Positions 27,435-37,703 of a stretch of DNA of 64,000 nt are shown piece by piece (position 1 is the stretch's first letter; each line of letters starts with the position of its first letter). The stretch is from Peptoniphilus equinus (GTDB lineage: Bacteria; Bacillota; Clostridia; Tissierellales; Peptoniphilaceae). Under the pieces are notes generated by a model, which searched no databases, was not told where the DNA came from, and saw only the letters and a program-made list of their open reading frames with translations. Location of the stretch: positions 744,001-808,000 of the forward strand of contig NZ_CP115667.1 in assembly GCF_027921445.1 (NCBI RefSeq). Reading direction: 5' to 3'. The position numbers and the translations under genes are program-made.

Positions 27435-28293
27435 TAAACCGAAGGACATGACAAGTCATGACGTGGTTTATAGTCTCAGAAAAAAACTGCAGATAAAAAA
27501 AATTGGCCATGCCGGGACTCTCGATCCCATGGCTGAAGGCGTGCTGGTTATGCTCATCGGGCAAGGGACAAAGCTCTCAGACTATTTGCTCTCTAAGTCC
27601 AAGACCTATCTGGCTGAGTTTGAATTAGGCTATGAGACGGATACCTTGGATAGTACCGGAGAGGTCGTCTCCAGCGGTGGCAATACTGAATATTCCCGAG
27701 ATGAGATTCAGAAAGTCTTTGAATCTTTATCGGGAGATATCCTGCAAGTGCCGCCGATCTATTCAGCCATTAAAGTCAAAGGTAAAAAACTCTACGACTA
27801 CGCCAGAAGCGGGGAGGCTGTTGATATCCAATCTCGACATGTGACTATTTACGATCTCAACATGGTGTGTGACGCACCGCTCACACTTCAAACGACGGTT
27901 TCCTCAGGGACTTACATCCGCTCGTTAATTCGAGACATCGGTCATGCCTTGGGGACGTATGCCACGATGACCGGATTGGTTCGCCAGGCATCCGGCACCT
28001 TTACATTGGATCATGCATTGAGTCTTGAAAGTATAAGCGATATGACGATTTCTGATATTGAAAAGGCGCTCATCCCCATGGATCAAGCTTTGGGATTTGA
28101 ACCTGTAGTGGTTCCGGATCATCTGTATAAGCGTATCACCAATGGTCTCATGTATTTTCATGAAGGTTTTGAGGCAGACGTCTACTACAATGTCTACTGT
28201 CGAAATACGTATATCGGCATTGGGAAGTATAGCCATTATCACGGGCAATGGGGGTTAAAAATTGTGAAAAATTTGTTAGGAGTTAACGCTTGA
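27412..28293 (+). CDS. truB: tRNA pseudouridine(55) synthase
   Basis: Makes the universal pseudouridine 55 in the T-loop of tRNAs; 293 residues. N-terminal GVLLINKPKDMTSHDVV and GHAGTLDPMAEGVL with the catalytic Asp of the GTLDP motif; VSSGTYIRSLIRDIG follows; the C-terminal PUA-like domain is present. The start is a GTG at 27412, seven bases after AGGAG, within nrnA. A TTGA overlap links it to ribF. Confidence 0.96.
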   Translation: MNGVLLINKPKDMTSHDVVYSLRKKLQIKKIGHAGTLDPMAEGVLVMLIGQGTKLSDYLLSKSKTYLAEFELGYETDTLDSTGEVVSSGGNTEYSRDEIQKVFESLSGDILQVPPIYSAIKVKGKKLYDYARSGEAVDIQSRHVTIYDLNMVCDAPLTLQTTVSSGTYIRSLIRDIGHALGTYATMTGLVRQASGTFTLDHALSLESISDMTISDIEKALIPMDQALGFEPVVVPDHLYKRITNGLMYFHEGFEADVYYNVYCRNTYIGIGKYSHYHGQWGLKIVKNLLGVNA

Positions 28294-29210
28294 AAATTTT
28301 ACCAATCACAGTAGATGATCATTTTTCAACACCCTGTGTTATTGCCCTGGGGAATTTTGATGGGGTTCACCGTGCACATCAAGCGCTTTTAAGAGAGGTT
28401 ATTCATCTTGCGGAGCAACTGGATGTCGATAGTGCTATTTTGGCCTTTAAGAATCATACCAAAACCTTACTGACGCACAGTAATCAGAGACTGATTACAT
28501 CGAATACAATGAAATACCAATTGTTGGAATCTATTGGTATTTCTCGTTGTTATGAGCTCGTTTTTAGTCGAGCTGTTATGGCGTTGGAGCCTGAGGCGTT
28601 TGTGAAGTCGCTTTTACTTGAAAGGCTCAATGTTAAAGGGATTGTTGTAGGTTATGATTATCGCTTCGGAAATAAAGCTAAAGGCAATGTGGAGCTCTTA
28701 AAACGACTCACTGCCGTCTATGATTTTCAGTTATATGTTGTGGATGAGATTCTTGAAGGCGAAGAAGCTATTTCTTCCACCCGAATACGCTCACTGATTG
28801 AATCTGGTAATATTCAAGAAGCCAATGCTTTATTAGGGTATGAATTCACTATCGACGGCACTGTCATTCATGGTAAACATCTGGGGACGGTCATGGGTAT
28901 GCCTACGGCGAATATTGAGCCTATAGTGAACTATGTGTTGCCAAAGTTTGGCGTCTACACTTCATGGCTTAAAATAGATGGACGGATGTATCCTGCGGCG
29001 ACGAACATTGGAAAAAACCCATCGATAGAAAATGAGGGTTTTCGCATTGAAGCTCACATTTTAGATTTTAACGGCGATATTTATGGCAAAACTGTTCAAC
29101 TTATTTTGCATTCGTATTTGAGACCGGAAATGAAGTTTGATAATCTCATTGCACTCTTTGAACAGATGCATCACGACGTCGCAACCACACGAAAAATCTT
29201 GAATAGCTAG
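28290..29210 (+). CDS. ribF: Bifunctional riboflavin kinase/FAD synthetase
   Basis: Makes FMN from riboflavin and FAD from FMN (306 residues). The N-terminal adenylyltransferase domain has GNFDGVHRAHQALL and ISSTRIRSLI; the C-terminal flavokinase domain has GKHLGTVMGMPTANI and HILDFNGDIYG. The start is TTG at 28290, overlapping the truB stop and seven bases after AGGAG. The gene's 3' end carries the rpsO promoter. Confidence 0.96.
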   Translation: MKILPITVDDHFSTPCVIALGNFDGVHRAHQALLREVIHLAEQLDVDSAILAFKNHTKTLLTHSNQRLITSNTMKYQLLESIGISRCYELVFSRAVMALEPEAFVKSLLLERLNVKGIVVGYDYRFGNKAKGNVELLKRLTAVYDFQLYVVDEILEGEEAISSTRIRSLIESGNIQEANALLGYEFTIDGTVIHGKHLGTVMGMPTANIEPIVNYVLPKFGVYTSWLKIDGRMYPAATNIGKNPSIENEGFRIEAHILDFNGDIYGKTVQLILHSYLRPEMKFDNLIALFEQMHHDVATTRKILNS

Positions 29211-29227
29211 AGTTTTTATGGTATTAT
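29199..29227 (+). promoter_or_regulatory. Promoter of rpsO-pnp
   Basis: TTGAAT (29199-29204), 17 bases, TATTAT (29222-29227) with extended -10 TGG. The -35 lies in the last codons of ribF. Transcription would begin near 29234, giving a leader of about 75 bases for rpsO. Confidence 0.7.
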
Positions 29228-29307
29228 CTTAAAAGTATGTACCACGCCATGGTTTGTCGTTCCTCGGCGCTGACTCTGGTATGGTGAATGATATTTTAGG
29301 AGGAATT
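29228..29307 (+). promoter_or_regulatory. rpsO leader, candidate S15 autoregulatory RNA
   Basis: The leader contains complementary segments around ACCACGCCATGG (from 29240) and TCTGGTATGGTG near the ribosome-binding site, plus a small internal stem. S15 leaders that bind S15 and block translation are known from several bacterial phyla with unlike structures. The folding here was done by eye only. Confidence 0.35.
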
Positions 29308-29574
29308 ATGTTAAACAAAGAAGCAAAACAACAAATTATCGAAGATTACAAACTTCACGAAGGTGATACCGGATCTGCTGAGGTGCAAATCGCCATTCTC
29401 ACCAACCGTATTAATGAACTTAATGTGCATCTCAAAGAACACAAAAAAGATCATCACTCACGTCGCGGACTATTAAAAATGGTAGGTAAACGTAGAAATC
29501 TTCTCAGATATCTTCGTAACAAAGACATTGATAGATATCGTGAGCTTATTCAAAAACTTGGAATCAGAGGTTAA
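29308..29574 (+). CDS. rpsO: 30S ribosomal protein S15
   Basis: Primary 16S rRNA-binding protein of the platform; 88 residues, the usual size. [18 protein letters not shown] and [16 protein letters not shown] are invariant S15 segments. I choose the ATG at 29308 directly after AGGAGG-AATT; a frame extension to 29254 runs through the leader RNA. It is followed by pnp as in most bacteria. Confidence 0.98.
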   Translation: MLNKEAKQQIIEDYKLHEGDTGSAEVQIAILTNRINELNVHLKEHKKDHHSRRGLLKMVGKRRNLLRYLRNKDIDRYRELIQKLGIRG

Positions 29575-29600
29575 GAGCGGGGAACCGCTCTTTATTTTTA
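29574..29600 (+). terminator. Hairpin with U-tract between rpsO and pnp
   Basis: AGAGCGG (29574-29580), loop GGAA, CCGCTCT (29585-29591), then TTATTTTTA. It begins on the last base of the rpsO stop codon and ends ten bases before the pnp ribosome-binding site. Likely a partial terminator, also a plausible processing or stability element. Confidence 0.75.
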
Positions 29601-29619
29601 ATTAATAAAGGAGGAAAGT

Positions 29620-31755
29620 ATGGAGAAAGTTTTTACCTTGGATCTTGCAGGAACACCTCTTGAGGTGAGCATCGGCAAAGTTGCTAAACAAGCCAACGGT
29701 GCTTGTCTGCTTAAGTATGGTGAGACTGTCGTCCTGGTTACGGCAACGGCATCCTCAAAGCCAAGAGAAGGCATTGATTTTTTCCCACTGTCAGTCGATT
29801 TTGAGGAAAAAATGTATGCTGTTGGCAAAATGCCGGGTGGATTTGTAAAACGTGAAGGTAGACCTTCTGAAAAGGCAATTCTTTCCGCTCGTCTTATTGA
29901 TCGTCCAATTCGCCCTCTGTTCCCGGAAGGCTATCGCAACGATGTACAAGTCGTGGCTACGGTGTTTTCTGTAGAGCAAGATTATCAGCCTGAAATTTTA
30001 GCTATGATCGGTTCATCCATAGCTCTTGCCATCTCCGACATTCCTTTTGACGGCCCAACAGGCTCGGTGGCCATGGGTTATGTAGATGGTAAATATATCG
30101 TCAACCCTAACGAAGAAGAACGTGCCAAGTCGAAAATTCAGCTTACCGTCTCGGGAACGTCAACGGCAATTATGATGATTGAAGCCGGTGCCAATGTGGT
30201 TAGTGAAGCGGAAATGCTGGAAGCTATCTTTGTGGCCCATGAAGCTATTAAGAAGATTTGTGCTTTTACTGAGGACATCGTTGCAGAAGTAGGCAAGAAA
30301 AAAATGGACTATGTTGTCTTTGTGCCTGATGAAGAAATAAAGAACAAGGTTACTGAATTTGGCAAATCCATTATCGTCAACTCTGTCAATGAAGCGGATA
30401 AATTAAAACGCATTGAAAAAGTAGAAGCTGCTAAGGATGAAATTCGTCTTCACTTTGCAACGGAAATGGAAACCTACGGCAAAGATATTGAGAATATTAT
30501 GGAAGCTATCGAGGTGGAAGAAGTTCGACGTCAAATTTTAGAGGATGGTATTCGTCCTGACGGCCGTGCGTTGGATGAAATTCGTCCATTGTCTTCTGAA
30601 GTAGGTATTTTACCACGTACTCACGGTTCCGGTCTCTTTACACGAGGTCAAACGCAAGTCCTATCTGTAGCCACGCTGGCAGGCCTTGCAGACGTGCAAG
30701 TGATTGACGGCCTTGGTGACGACACACCGAAACGTTACATTCACCACTACAACTTCCCGCCATATTCAGTGGGGGACACTCGTCCTATGCGAGGACCGGG
30801 GCGACGAGAAATTGGACATGGTGCCCTTGCCGAGCGTGCGCTTCTTCCGGTTATCCCTTCTGAAGAGGACTTTCCATATGCCATCCGTGTTGTATCGGAA
30901 GTCTTGGAATCGAACGGTTCATCATCTCAAGCCTCAATTTGCGGTTCCACACTTGCGCTTATGGATGCAGGGGTGCCAATCAAAGAACCGGTTGCAGGCA
31001 TTGCCATGGGTCTTATGGAAGGCTATGGTCAAACCAAAATTCTTACGGACATTCAAGGACTCGAAGATCATTATGGGGACATGGACTTCAAAGTTGCAGG
31101 TACTCGTGACGGTATTACTGCTATGCAGATGGATATTAAAGTCGAAGGTATCAGCAAAGAGATTCTACAACAGGCATTGGAACAAGCTAAAGCGGCACGC
31201 CTTTTCATTTTGGATCATCTCTATGGCACCATTGAAGCACCGCGCGACCATCTATCCAAGTATGCTCCAATTATTCATATGATTGAAATCAATCCTGAAA
31301 AAATTGGAGATGTCATTGGATCAGGCGGTAAAACGATTAATAAAATCATTGAACAAACCGGCGTCAAGATTGAAATTGATGATGACGGCAAAGTATCTGT
31401 ACTCTCTGATGACAATGAAGCCGCTCAAGAAGCCATTCGCATTATTGAAAGCATTGTCAAAGAGGTTGAAGTAGGAGATATCTATGACGGCAAAGTCAAA
31501 AAACTTATGAAATTTGGGGCCTTTATCGAGTTGAAAAAAGGTGTGGAAGGTCTACTTCATATTTCCGAGCTACAACATGAACGTACGGAAAAAGTGGAAG
31601 ATGTGCTTAAGAATGGCGACAAGGTCAGAGTACAGGTTATTGCGATTGATCCTGAAACTAAAAAGTTATCTCTTTCCCGTAAAGTACTTCTGCCAAAACC
31701 GGACAAGGCATCGGTCAAAGGGGACGACGCAAAGGATTTGTCTCATGAAGGTTAA
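29620..31755 (+). CDS. pnp: Polyribonucleotide nucleotidyltransferase (PNPase)
   Basis: 3'-5' phosphorolytic exoribonuclease, 711 residues. Two RNase PH-type domains with an intervening helical domain; the second PH core shows [13 protein letters not shown] and [19 protein letters not shown] ([15 protein letters not shown], about 565) and S1 ([20 protein letters not shown], about 625) domains follow. GGAGGAAAG precedes the ATG. The end overlaps dut by 11 bases. Confidence 0.98.
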   Translation: MEKVFTLDLAGTPLEVSIGKVAKQANGACLLKYGETVVLVTATASSKPREGIDFFPLSVDFEEKMYAVGKMPGGFVKREGRPSEKAILSARLIDRPIRPLFPEGYRNDVQVVATVFSVEQDYQPEILAMIGSSIALAISDIPFDGPTGSVAMGYVDGKYIVNPNEEERAKSKIQLTVSGTSTAIMMIEAGANVVSEAEMLEAIFVAHEAIKKICAFTEDIVAEVGKKKMDYVVFVPDEEIKNKVTEFGKSIIVNSVNEADKLKRIEKVEAAKDEIRLHFATEMETYGKDIENIMEAIEVEEVRRQILEDGIRPDGRALDEIRPLSSEVGILPRTHGSGLFTRGQTQVLSVATLAGLADVQVIDGLGDDTPKRYIHHYNFPPYSVGDTRPMRGPGRREIGHGALAERALLPVIPSEEDFPYAIRVVSEVLESNGSSSQASICGSTLALMDAGVPIKEPVAGIAMGLMEGYGQTKILTDIQGLEDHYGDMDFKVAGTRDGITAMQMDIKVEGISKEILQQALEQAKAARLFILDHLYGTIEAPRDHLSKYAPIIHMIEINPEKIGDVIGSGGKTINKIIEQTGVKIEIDDDGKVSVLSDDNEAAQEAIRIIESIVKEVEVGDIYDGKVKKLMKFGAFIELKKGVEGLLHISELQHERTEKVEDVLKNGDKVRVQVIAIDPETKKLSLSRKVLLPKPDKASVKGDDAKDLSHEG

Positions 31756-32179
31756 ACTCATTAATAGAAGTGACAATCCGGATCCGCAGTACAAGACCGT
31801 AGGTTCTGCAGGGATGGATGTATGCGCTTTTATTGATAGTCCGTATATACTCAATCCTTTTGAACGCTATGCGGTACCTACTGGATTGTATTTTGAAATT
31901 CCTGAAGGATTTGAGATTCAGGTCCGTGCGCGAAGCGGCTTAGCACTAAAACATGGTATCAGTCTTCCCAATGGTATAGGAACTATCGATTCAGACTACC
32001 GCGGTGAGTTAAAGATTCTGCTTGTGAATCTTTCGAATGAACCTTTTACTATTCATTCTGGCGATCGTATTGGTCAAATTGTGCTTGCCCAAGTGGAACA
32101 CATTACTTTTGAAAAAACTGAATCACTCTCAGAGACATCACGTAGTGATGGTGGATTTGGTCACACCGGCCTCTCTTAA
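31745..32179 (+). CDS. dut: dUTP diphosphatase
   Basis: Trimeric dUTPase (144 residues) that hydrolyses dUTP to dUMP, keeping uracil out of DNA. All five motifs can be seen: [43 protein letters not shown] and the C-terminal [11 protein letters not shown]. The ATG at 31745 lies inside the pnp end, with AAGGA about nine bases upstream; the longer open frame reaching back to 31541 is a shadow within pnp. The stop codon is inside the following hairpin. Confidence 0.96.
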   Translation: MKVKLINRSDNPDPQYKTVGSAGMDVCAFIDSPYILNPFERYAVPTGLYFEIPEGFEIQVRARSGLALKHGISLPNGIGTIDSDYRGELKILLVNLSNEPFTIHSGDRIGQIVLAQVEHITFEKTESLSETSRSDGGFGHTGLS

Positions 32180-32200
32180 GTAGTTAAGAGAGGCCTTTTT
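32168..32200 (+). terminator. Terminator at the end of dut
   Basis: GGCCTCTCTTAA (32168-32179, containing the dut stop codon) pairs perfectly with TTAAGAGAGGCC (32184-32195) around GTAG, then five T. A TGTTATAAT extended -10 (32202-32210) follows, only 18 bases from the ftsK start. Confidence 0.85.
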
Positions 32201-32227
32201 ATGTTATAATTTAATTGAGGTGTACCA

Positions 32228-34639
32228 TTGAAAATAACGAAAAAATCTAAAAAATTGAAACACAAAACAGCACCGAAAGGATTAGTTGGCGTACTCATGT
32301 TGGCTTTTGGTCTCTTAAGTTTCATGAGTTTGTTTAACACTAAAATGGGACTTGTAGGAAATTTTTTCTATAAGTTTTTTACTGTGCTTGCAGGTAGCGG
32401 CAATGTCTTGCTGCCTGTGAGTATTATGCTTCTTGGCGTGCTGTATCTCATTCCGAAATACAATCAAGACTTGATTAAATATGCCGCGCTCTTTGCCGGC
32501 ATGATTCTTTGCGTATTGGTGTATTTGGACGGCACCAAGAGTGTAGATCTCACTTTGGTGGACAGGATTCGTCTTTCTGTAGAATATCTGGACATCGCCA
32601 CATCCGGCGGCGTTATCGGCTCCATTGTGGGCTTTTTTATGTACAAGCTGTTCGGATCACTTGGAACATATTTTATTGTAGGTCTTATTTTCTTTATTTG
32701 TCTCTTTCTGCTCTTCAGTATCAATATGGACTCTCTGAAGAACTTTACCTACTCGGTCAAAGACCGTTCCAGGGATTTTGGCGTTCGTCTTCGTGAAAAA
32801 AAGACACAAATCCAGGTCAAGCGAGAAGCTGTTAAGGCTCAGAAATCGCTTGATAGGGAAACGGAAAAAGTCAAGGTAAAGCCGGTAAAGAATGTATTGA
32901 TTCGCGATTACAGCGAGGACCAACCGGACCTATCTGATATGGATACTACAGCCTCAGTGGAAAAATGTGATATTGATATGCGTCCCAAGCATCTCTTCGA
33001 GGCGGATAATGGTGACGCGGATGAAGGCGTGGTGGCACATTTTTCATCTCCAAGGGATGCATTGTCAGGTACAGACCATGTGGAGTCTGAAGACACTGCA
33101 GCGATAGCTAATTCGATAAGGAACAATTATCCAAATACAGAAGAGACTGCACAGGCATCCGCCATCAATCCGACTGTACAGAGAGCTTTTGAGCAGACCT
33201 ATAAGAAAACTGTCTATAAAAAACCGCCGCTTGAACTGCTTGAACGCTCCGAAGTTACAGAAGGAGACTCTAATGATATTGTGCGGTCTAAAGCGCGAAT
33301 TATTGAAGAGACCATGCATACATTCAATATTGACTGTCGTATAGTTGCCATTAACAAAGGTCCTGTTGTGACTTTATACGAACTGCAACCCGGACCCGGA
33401 GTGAAGCTCAGTAAGATTGTAGCTTTAACTGACAACTTAACCATGGCCTTAGCTGCATCCGATATTCGTATCGAGGCGCCGATACCCGGAAAAGCTGCGG
33501 TGGGGATTGAAGTGCCGAATAAAAACAAGGATTCGGTGTCTATTCGTGATATCCTAAGTTCGAACGAATTTAAAAAAATCCCGTCTGATGTACCCCTTGC
33601 TTTAGGTAAGGATATCTCCGGGCATACGATTATTTCATCTATTGAAAAAATGCCCCACCTACTTATTGCAGGGGCAACAGGTTCCGGGAAGTCGGTGTGT
33701 ATTAACACCATTATCACAAGTATTCTTTATAAAAGTTCACCGGATGATGTGAAACTGATGCTGATTGACCCTAAGATTGTCGAGTTAAGTGTCTATAATC
33801 GTGTGCCGCATTTGCTCATACCTGTAGTGACAGACCCTAAAAAAGCGGCGTTTGCACTTAGCTGGGCTGTGACAGAAATGGAACGCCGATACGGCCTCTT
33901 TGCCGAAATGGGTGTGCGCGATTTAAAATCCTACAATAACAAGATGAAGGGAGAAGGAGAGCTTGCTGTCCCTAAAATTGTGATTGTCGTGGATGAATTT
34001 GCCGACTTAATGATGGTGGCGCAAAAAGAAGTAGAAGATTATGTCACTCGCTTAGCACAAAAAGCTCGAGCTGCAGGCATCTATTTAATCCTGGCTACGC
34101 AGCGTCCGTCGGTGGATGTCATCACCGGAACCATCAAGGCCAATATTCCGTCACGTATTGCATTTGCCGTGTCATCTCAAATTGACTCGCGGACTATTTT
34201 AGATATGGCAGGCGCTGAGAAACTTTTAGGTAAAGGGGATATGCTCTTCTATCCAAGTTTTTATTCAAAGCCGTTACGGGTTCAAGGCGCCTTTATCAGT
34301 GACGACGAAGTGGAACGCGTGGTGGATTTTATTGCGGCAAACAGCACCTATAACGAAGCTTTAAAAGAGAAGATTGTACAGGAAATACAAGATAAAAAGG
34401 AAGTTGTTTCGGATAGAGATGACTTGTTTGCAGATGCTATTAAATATATTTTAACGGATGACCAAGCTTCCATTTCCTTCTTACAGCGGAAGTTAAAGGT
34501 GGGATATTCTCGAGCTGCACGTATTGTCGATCAGTTGGAAGAATCCGGGATCATCGGACCTCATGAAGGTTCTAAACCTCGGAAGTTACTTATGAGCAAA
34601 GAAGAAATCGAAACAATGATAGGAGAAAAGATTGAATAA
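32228..34639 (+). CDS. ftsK: DNA translocase FtsK/SpoIIIE
   Basis: Membrane-anchored DNA pump of 803 residues for chromosome clearance at the septum. The N-terminus has about four membrane segments (about 17-175), a variable acidic linker, the motor with Walker A GATGSGKSV and Walker B IVIVVDEFADLM, and a C-terminal gamma winged helix (YSRAARIVDQLEESGIIGP) that reads KOPS/SRS-type sequences. The start is TTG at 32228, seven bases after GAGG. Sequence alone does not tell division FtsK from sporulation SpoIIIE; no other sporulation genes are visible in the window. Confidence 0.96.
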   Translation: MKITKKSKKLKHKTAPKGLVGVLMLAFGLLSFMSLFNTKMGLVGNFFYKFFTVLAGSGNVLLPVSIMLLGVLYLIPKYNQDLIKYAALFAGMILCVLVYLDGTKSVDLTLVDRIRLSVEYLDIATSGGVIGSIVGFFMYKLFGSLGTYFIVGLIFFICLFLLFSINMDSLKNFTYSVKDRSRDFGVRLREKKTQIQVKREAVKAQKSLDRETEKVKVKPVKNVLIRDYSEDQPDLSDMDTTASVEKCDIDMRPKHLFEADNGDADEGVVAHFSSPRDALSGTDHVESEDTAAIANSIRNNYPNTEETAQASAINPTVQRAFEQTYKKTVYKKPPLELLERSEVTEGDSNDIVRSKARIIEETMHTFNIDCRIVAINKGPVVTLYELQPGPGVKLSKIVALTDNLTMALAASDIRIEAPIPGKAAVGIEVPNKNKDSVSIRDILSSNEFKKIPSDVPLALGKDISGHTIISSIEKMPHLLIAGATGSGKSVCINTIITSILYKSSPDDVKLMLIDPKIVELSVYNRVPHLLIPVVTDPKKAAFALSWAVTEMERRYGLFAEMGVRDLKSYNNKMKGEGELAVPKIVIVVDEFADLMMVAQKEVEDYVTRLAQKARAAGIYLILATQRPSVDVITGTIKANIPSRIAFAVSSQIDSRTILDMAGAEKLLGKGDMLFYPSFYSKPLRVQGAFISDDEVERVVDFIAANSTYNEALKEKIVQEIQDKKEVVSDRDDLFADAIKYILTDDQASISFLQRKLKVGYSRAARIVDQLEESGIIGPHEGSKPRKLLMSKEEIETMIGEKIE

Positions 34640-35942
34640 AGTTCATTTTATCACCTTAGGATGTTCAAAAAATGATGTCGATACAAGTACGATGGTCTCA
34701 TACCTTAATGCTGAGAAATATGAATTGACCCAAGACCCTACAGATGCCGATGCTATTATTGTCAACACATGCGGTTTCATTGATTCTGCTAAAGAACAAT
34801 CAATTCAAGCTATTTTAGAATCTGCTAAATTGAAAGAAAAGAAGCTTAAAAAGCTTATCATGGCAGGATGTCTTGCAGAACGTTATGCTGAAGAGCTCAT
34901 TGAGGCCATGCCGGAAGTGGACGGTATTATCGGGACCGGTAGTTTTCAGGATGTAGAATCCGTGCTCGATCGCGCTTTTGATGGTGACCGTCCAATAGAT
35001 CTTAAAGATGTCAATAGTGCAGAGACTCCGGTGACCTTTAAAAAGAATCCTGCTGCAACAGAATACGTTCGTATTTCTGAAGGGTGTAATAACAATTGTT
35101 CCTATTGTATTATTCCAAAGCTTCGAGGCCGTAATAAATCCCGTGCTATGGAAGATATCTATCAGGAAGTGGCATATCTAACCGGTCATGGAACTAAAGA
35201 AATTATTCTTATTGCACAAAACTCTACTGATTATGGCATTGATCTCTACGGCGACTTTAAGCTTTTGGAGCTGATTCAAAAACTCACTGCAATTGAGAGC
35301 CTCAAGTGGCTGCGCATCTTATATCTTTATCCGGATACGTTCTCGGATGAATTGGTTAACGAGTTTAAAACGAATGAGAAACTGTTAAACTATGTGGATA
35401 TTCCGCTTCAGCACATTTCCAATCGTGTGCTGAAAGTTATGAACCGTAAAACTTCAAAAGAAGACATTATACAACTTATCACGAAGCTAAAAACAAACGT
35501 TCCGAACATATGTATACGCAGTACGTTTATTGTGGGATTTCCAACAGAAACCGATGAAGAATTTCAGGAACTCTTAGATTTTATAAGCGCCTATAAGCTT
35601 AATCGTGTCGGAGCTTTTGCGTATTCCAGAGAAGAAGGGACAGCAAGTTATGATATGGCTCAAGTAGAGGACTCTGTGAAGATGGAACGTCTTGACGAGT
35701 TGATGGCACTTCAACAAGATATATCAGCAGAGTTACTTGCATCTGTTGTAGGATCAACGTTAGATATTCTGGTGGAAGAAAAAATAGAAGATGAGCTCTA
35801 TCGTGGACGTTCCTATCTGGATGCACCCGATATTGATGGAGATGTTTATGTGAAGGCTTCAGACGAGCTTCAGCCGGGAGAATTATATCCGGTTTTAATT
35901 ACCGGAGCCACAGAATTTGATTTAGAGGGAAGACTGATATGA
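34632..35942 (+). CDS. rimO: Ribosomal protein S12 methylthiotransferase
   Basis: Radical SAM methylthiotransferase (436 residues) modifying an Asp of S12. N-terminal MTTase domain with GCSKNDVD and NTCGFIDSAKEQSI (RimO type), auxiliary-cluster cysteine MAGCLAERY, then radical SAM CNNNCSYCIIP, and a C-terminal TRAM domain. It is the paralogue of miaB at 52256. TTG start at 34632, six bases after AGGAG, overlapping the ftsK stop. Confidence 0.95.
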   Translation: MNKVHFITLGCSKNDVDTSTMVSYLNAEKYELTQDPTDADAIIVNTCGFIDSAKEQSIQAILESAKLKEKKLKKLIMAGCLAERYAEELIEAMPEVDGIIGTGSFQDVESVLDRAFDGDRPIDLKDVNSAETPVTFKKNPAATEYVRISEGCNNNCSYCIIPKLRGRNKSRAMEDIYQEVAYLTGHGTKEIILIAQNSTDYGIDLYGDFKLLELIQKLTAIESLKWLRILYLYPDTFSDELVNEFKTNEKLLNYVDIPLQHISNRVLKVMNRKTSKEDIIQLITKLKTNVPNICIRSTFIVGFPTETDEEFQELLDFISAYKLNRVGAFAYSREEGTASYDMAQVEDSVKMERLDELMALQQDISAELLASVVGSTLDILVEEKIEDELYRGRSYLDAPDIDGDVYVKASDELQPGELYPVLITGATEFDLEGRLI

Positions 35943-36472
35943 ATTTAGCAAATAAATTGACGTTTCTCAGAGTTTTAATGGTGCCTGTCTTTGTACTCTT
36001 TATGTATTTGGATTTTGCAGGCGCTCGCCTTATAGCAACACTTATTTTTGCTGTGGCATCCTTTACTGATTTTTTAGATGGCTACCTTGCTCGTAAAAAC
36101 AATTGGGTCACCAATTTCGGTAAGTTCGCCGATCCTCTTGCGGATAAGATATTAGTGGCATCAGCACTGATTTGTCTCACAGGTATTGGAGATATCCCGG
36201 CATGGGGAGTTATTATCATTATTGCAAGAGAGTTTGCCGTGACGGGATTTCGCATTCTAGCAGCTGCGGATAACATTACTATTGCTGCAAGTCCTCTGGG
36301 GAAACTTAAAACAGTGACGCAACTTATTGCCATTCTTATTTTATTAACAAACATTACAGCATTGTATCGAATCGGGATGTTTGTCTTTTACGTTGCAGTC
36401 TTTTTCACTTTGATTTCCGGCATAGATTACTTTGCTAAAAATCTCAAAGTCTTAGATTTGAAACACATCTAG
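35939..36472 (+). CDS. pgsA: CDP-diacylglycerol-glycerol-3-phosphate 3-phosphatidyltransferase
   Basis: Integral membrane enzyme (177 residues) making phosphatidylglycerol phosphate from the CDP-diacylglycerol produced by CdsA. The CDP-alcohol phosphatidyltransferase motif D-x2-D-G-x2-A-R-x8-G-x3-D-x3-D is complete in the segment starting DFLDGYLAR and ending ADPLAD. About five membrane segments. ATGA overlap with rimO. The rimO-pgsA-cinA-recA order is common in Bacillota. Confidence 0.95.
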   Translation: MNLANKLTFLRVLMVPVFVLFMYLDFAGARLIATLIFAVASFTDFLDGYLARKNNWVTNFGKFADPLADKILVASALICLTGIGDIPAWGVIIIIAREFAVTGFRILAAADNITIAASPLGKLKTVTQLIAILILLTNITALYRIGMFVFYVAVFFTLISGIDYFAKNLKVLDLKHI

Positions 36473-36480
36473 AGGTAATT

Positions 36481-37701
36481 ATGAAAGCATCTATTATGAC
36501 TATCGGCACAGAAATACTCGTTGGATCTATTATCAATACCCATGGAAGATATCTGTCTCAAAAACTCAGTGACTTAGGCGTGCATGTAGTGCGTCATGTA
36601 TCTGTGCGAGATGACCTTGAGAGCATGGAGCAAGCTTTGAGAGATGAGCTCATCTATGCTGATCTTGTTATCATATGTGGCGGGTTGGGTCCTACGGAAG
36701 ATGATGCAACGAAACAAAGCGTTGCAAAAGTTCTTGGTCGTGATATTTATCTTCACGAAGGGGAATATAAAAAGCTGTTGGCTCGGTTTGAAAAGAATAA
36801 TCGAGCAATGACAGCGAACAACAAACATCAGGCAGAGGTCATTGACGGTGCAGAGCTGCTTATTAATCATTGGGGGATTGCACCGGGCGAGGTATTAGAA
36901 TATGAAAATAAAAAGCTGATTTTACTTCCGGGGCCGCCGAAAGAATTGGAACCTATGGTGGAAGCGTATCTGGAAGATATCATTCATAACGATTCCGAAA
37001 TTATTATCCATTCGCTCAACGTGGCAGGACTTGGGGAGTCACGTGTGGAAGATCGCATGCGAAAGTTGAATCTCGAAACTTCGGAAATCTCCTTAAACAC
37101 CTTTGCTAAATTTTATGATACGGAAATAAAAATCATAGCAGAAGGCAAGGATCGCCTTGCATTACAAAATCAAGTAGATACTATTGTACACAAACTCTAT
37201 GATGCTTTTGAAGGTTATATTTATTCTGAAGGCAATCAAAGTCTGGCCGAAACGTTGGTTGATCGGTTGCGAGCACAACACTTGACTATCAGTTTTGCAG
37301 AGTCTATTACAGGAGGAAAACTGGCCAGTATGATTACCGCAGTGCCTCATGCGAGCGAGGTGCTCCAAGAATCTTACGTCACGTATTCGAATACTGCAAA
37401 GCATAAAATTCTTGGTGTGGATTCAAAGACACTACAAACTTATGGTGCCGTAAGTCAAGAGACAGCAGAGGCTATGGTCCGTGGATTACAAGCTATAACC
37501 ACAAGCACGATTCATGTGGCGACAACAGGAGAGGCAGGTCCCGAACCTGCTGAAAAAGAAGTAGGGACAGTATATATTTCTTACGGGATGGGTGATATAA
37601 TAACCACAGAAGAACATAAGTTCAACGGGTCGCGTACAGAAATTCAGCAACGCGTCTGTGATACGATACTTTTAACCCTGATATTAATGCTTAGGAGGTA
37701 A
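36481..37701 (+). CDS. cinA: CinA-family protein (competence/damage-inducible)
   Basis: 406 residues: N-terminal MoCF-like domain ([39 protein letters not shown]) and C-terminal CinA domain ([15 protein letters not shown]), the latter with nicotinamide-nucleotide amidase activity in characterised relatives. The usual TGIAGPDGG reads TGEAGPEPA, which might affect the amidase active site. recA starts two bases after the stop, and the last 110 bases of the gene carry a probable SOS promoter and operator for recA. Confidence 0.93.
   Translation: MKASIMTIGTEILVGSIINTHGRYLSQKLSDLGVHVVRHVSVRDDLESMEQALRDELIYADLVIICGGLGPTEDDATKQSVAKVLGRDIYLHEGEYKKLLARFEKNNRAMTANNKHQAEVIDGAELLINHWGIAPGEVLEYENKKLILLPGPPKELEPMVEAYLEDIIHNDSEIIIHSLNVAGLGESRVEDRMRKLNLETSEISLNTFAKFYDTEIKIIAEGKDRLALQNQVDTIVHKLYDAFEGYIYSEGNQSLAETLVDRLRAQHLTISFAESITGGKLASMITAVPHASEVLQESYVTYSNTAKHKILGVDSKTLQTYGAVSQETAEAMVRGLQAITTSTIHVATTGEAGPEPAEKEVGTVYISYGMGDIITTEEHKFNGSRTEIQQRVCDTILLTLILMLRR
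37593..37623 (+). promoter_or_regulatory. Candidate recA promoter with LexA box inside cinA
   Basis: TGATATAAT (37593-37601) is an extended -10; GAACATAAGTTC (37612-37623) is a perfect GAAC-N4-GTTC palindrome, matching the core of the Gram-positive LexA operator and placed at about +4 to +15. The recA start is 81 bases downstream. It would allow damage induction of recA independently of the upstream operon. Confidence 0.55.
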
Positions 37702-37703
37702 AT

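Noticed and set aside
31541-31744. Longer dut reading frame
   Set aside because: This stretch is an off-frame shadow of the pnp S1 domain; dUTPase homology starts at 31745.
32202-32210. Promoter for ftsK (TGTTATAAT)
   Set aside because: No -35 at a workable distance, and transcription would start in or after the Shine-Dalgarno, so it cannot easily serve ftsK. It is recorded only as a sequence match.
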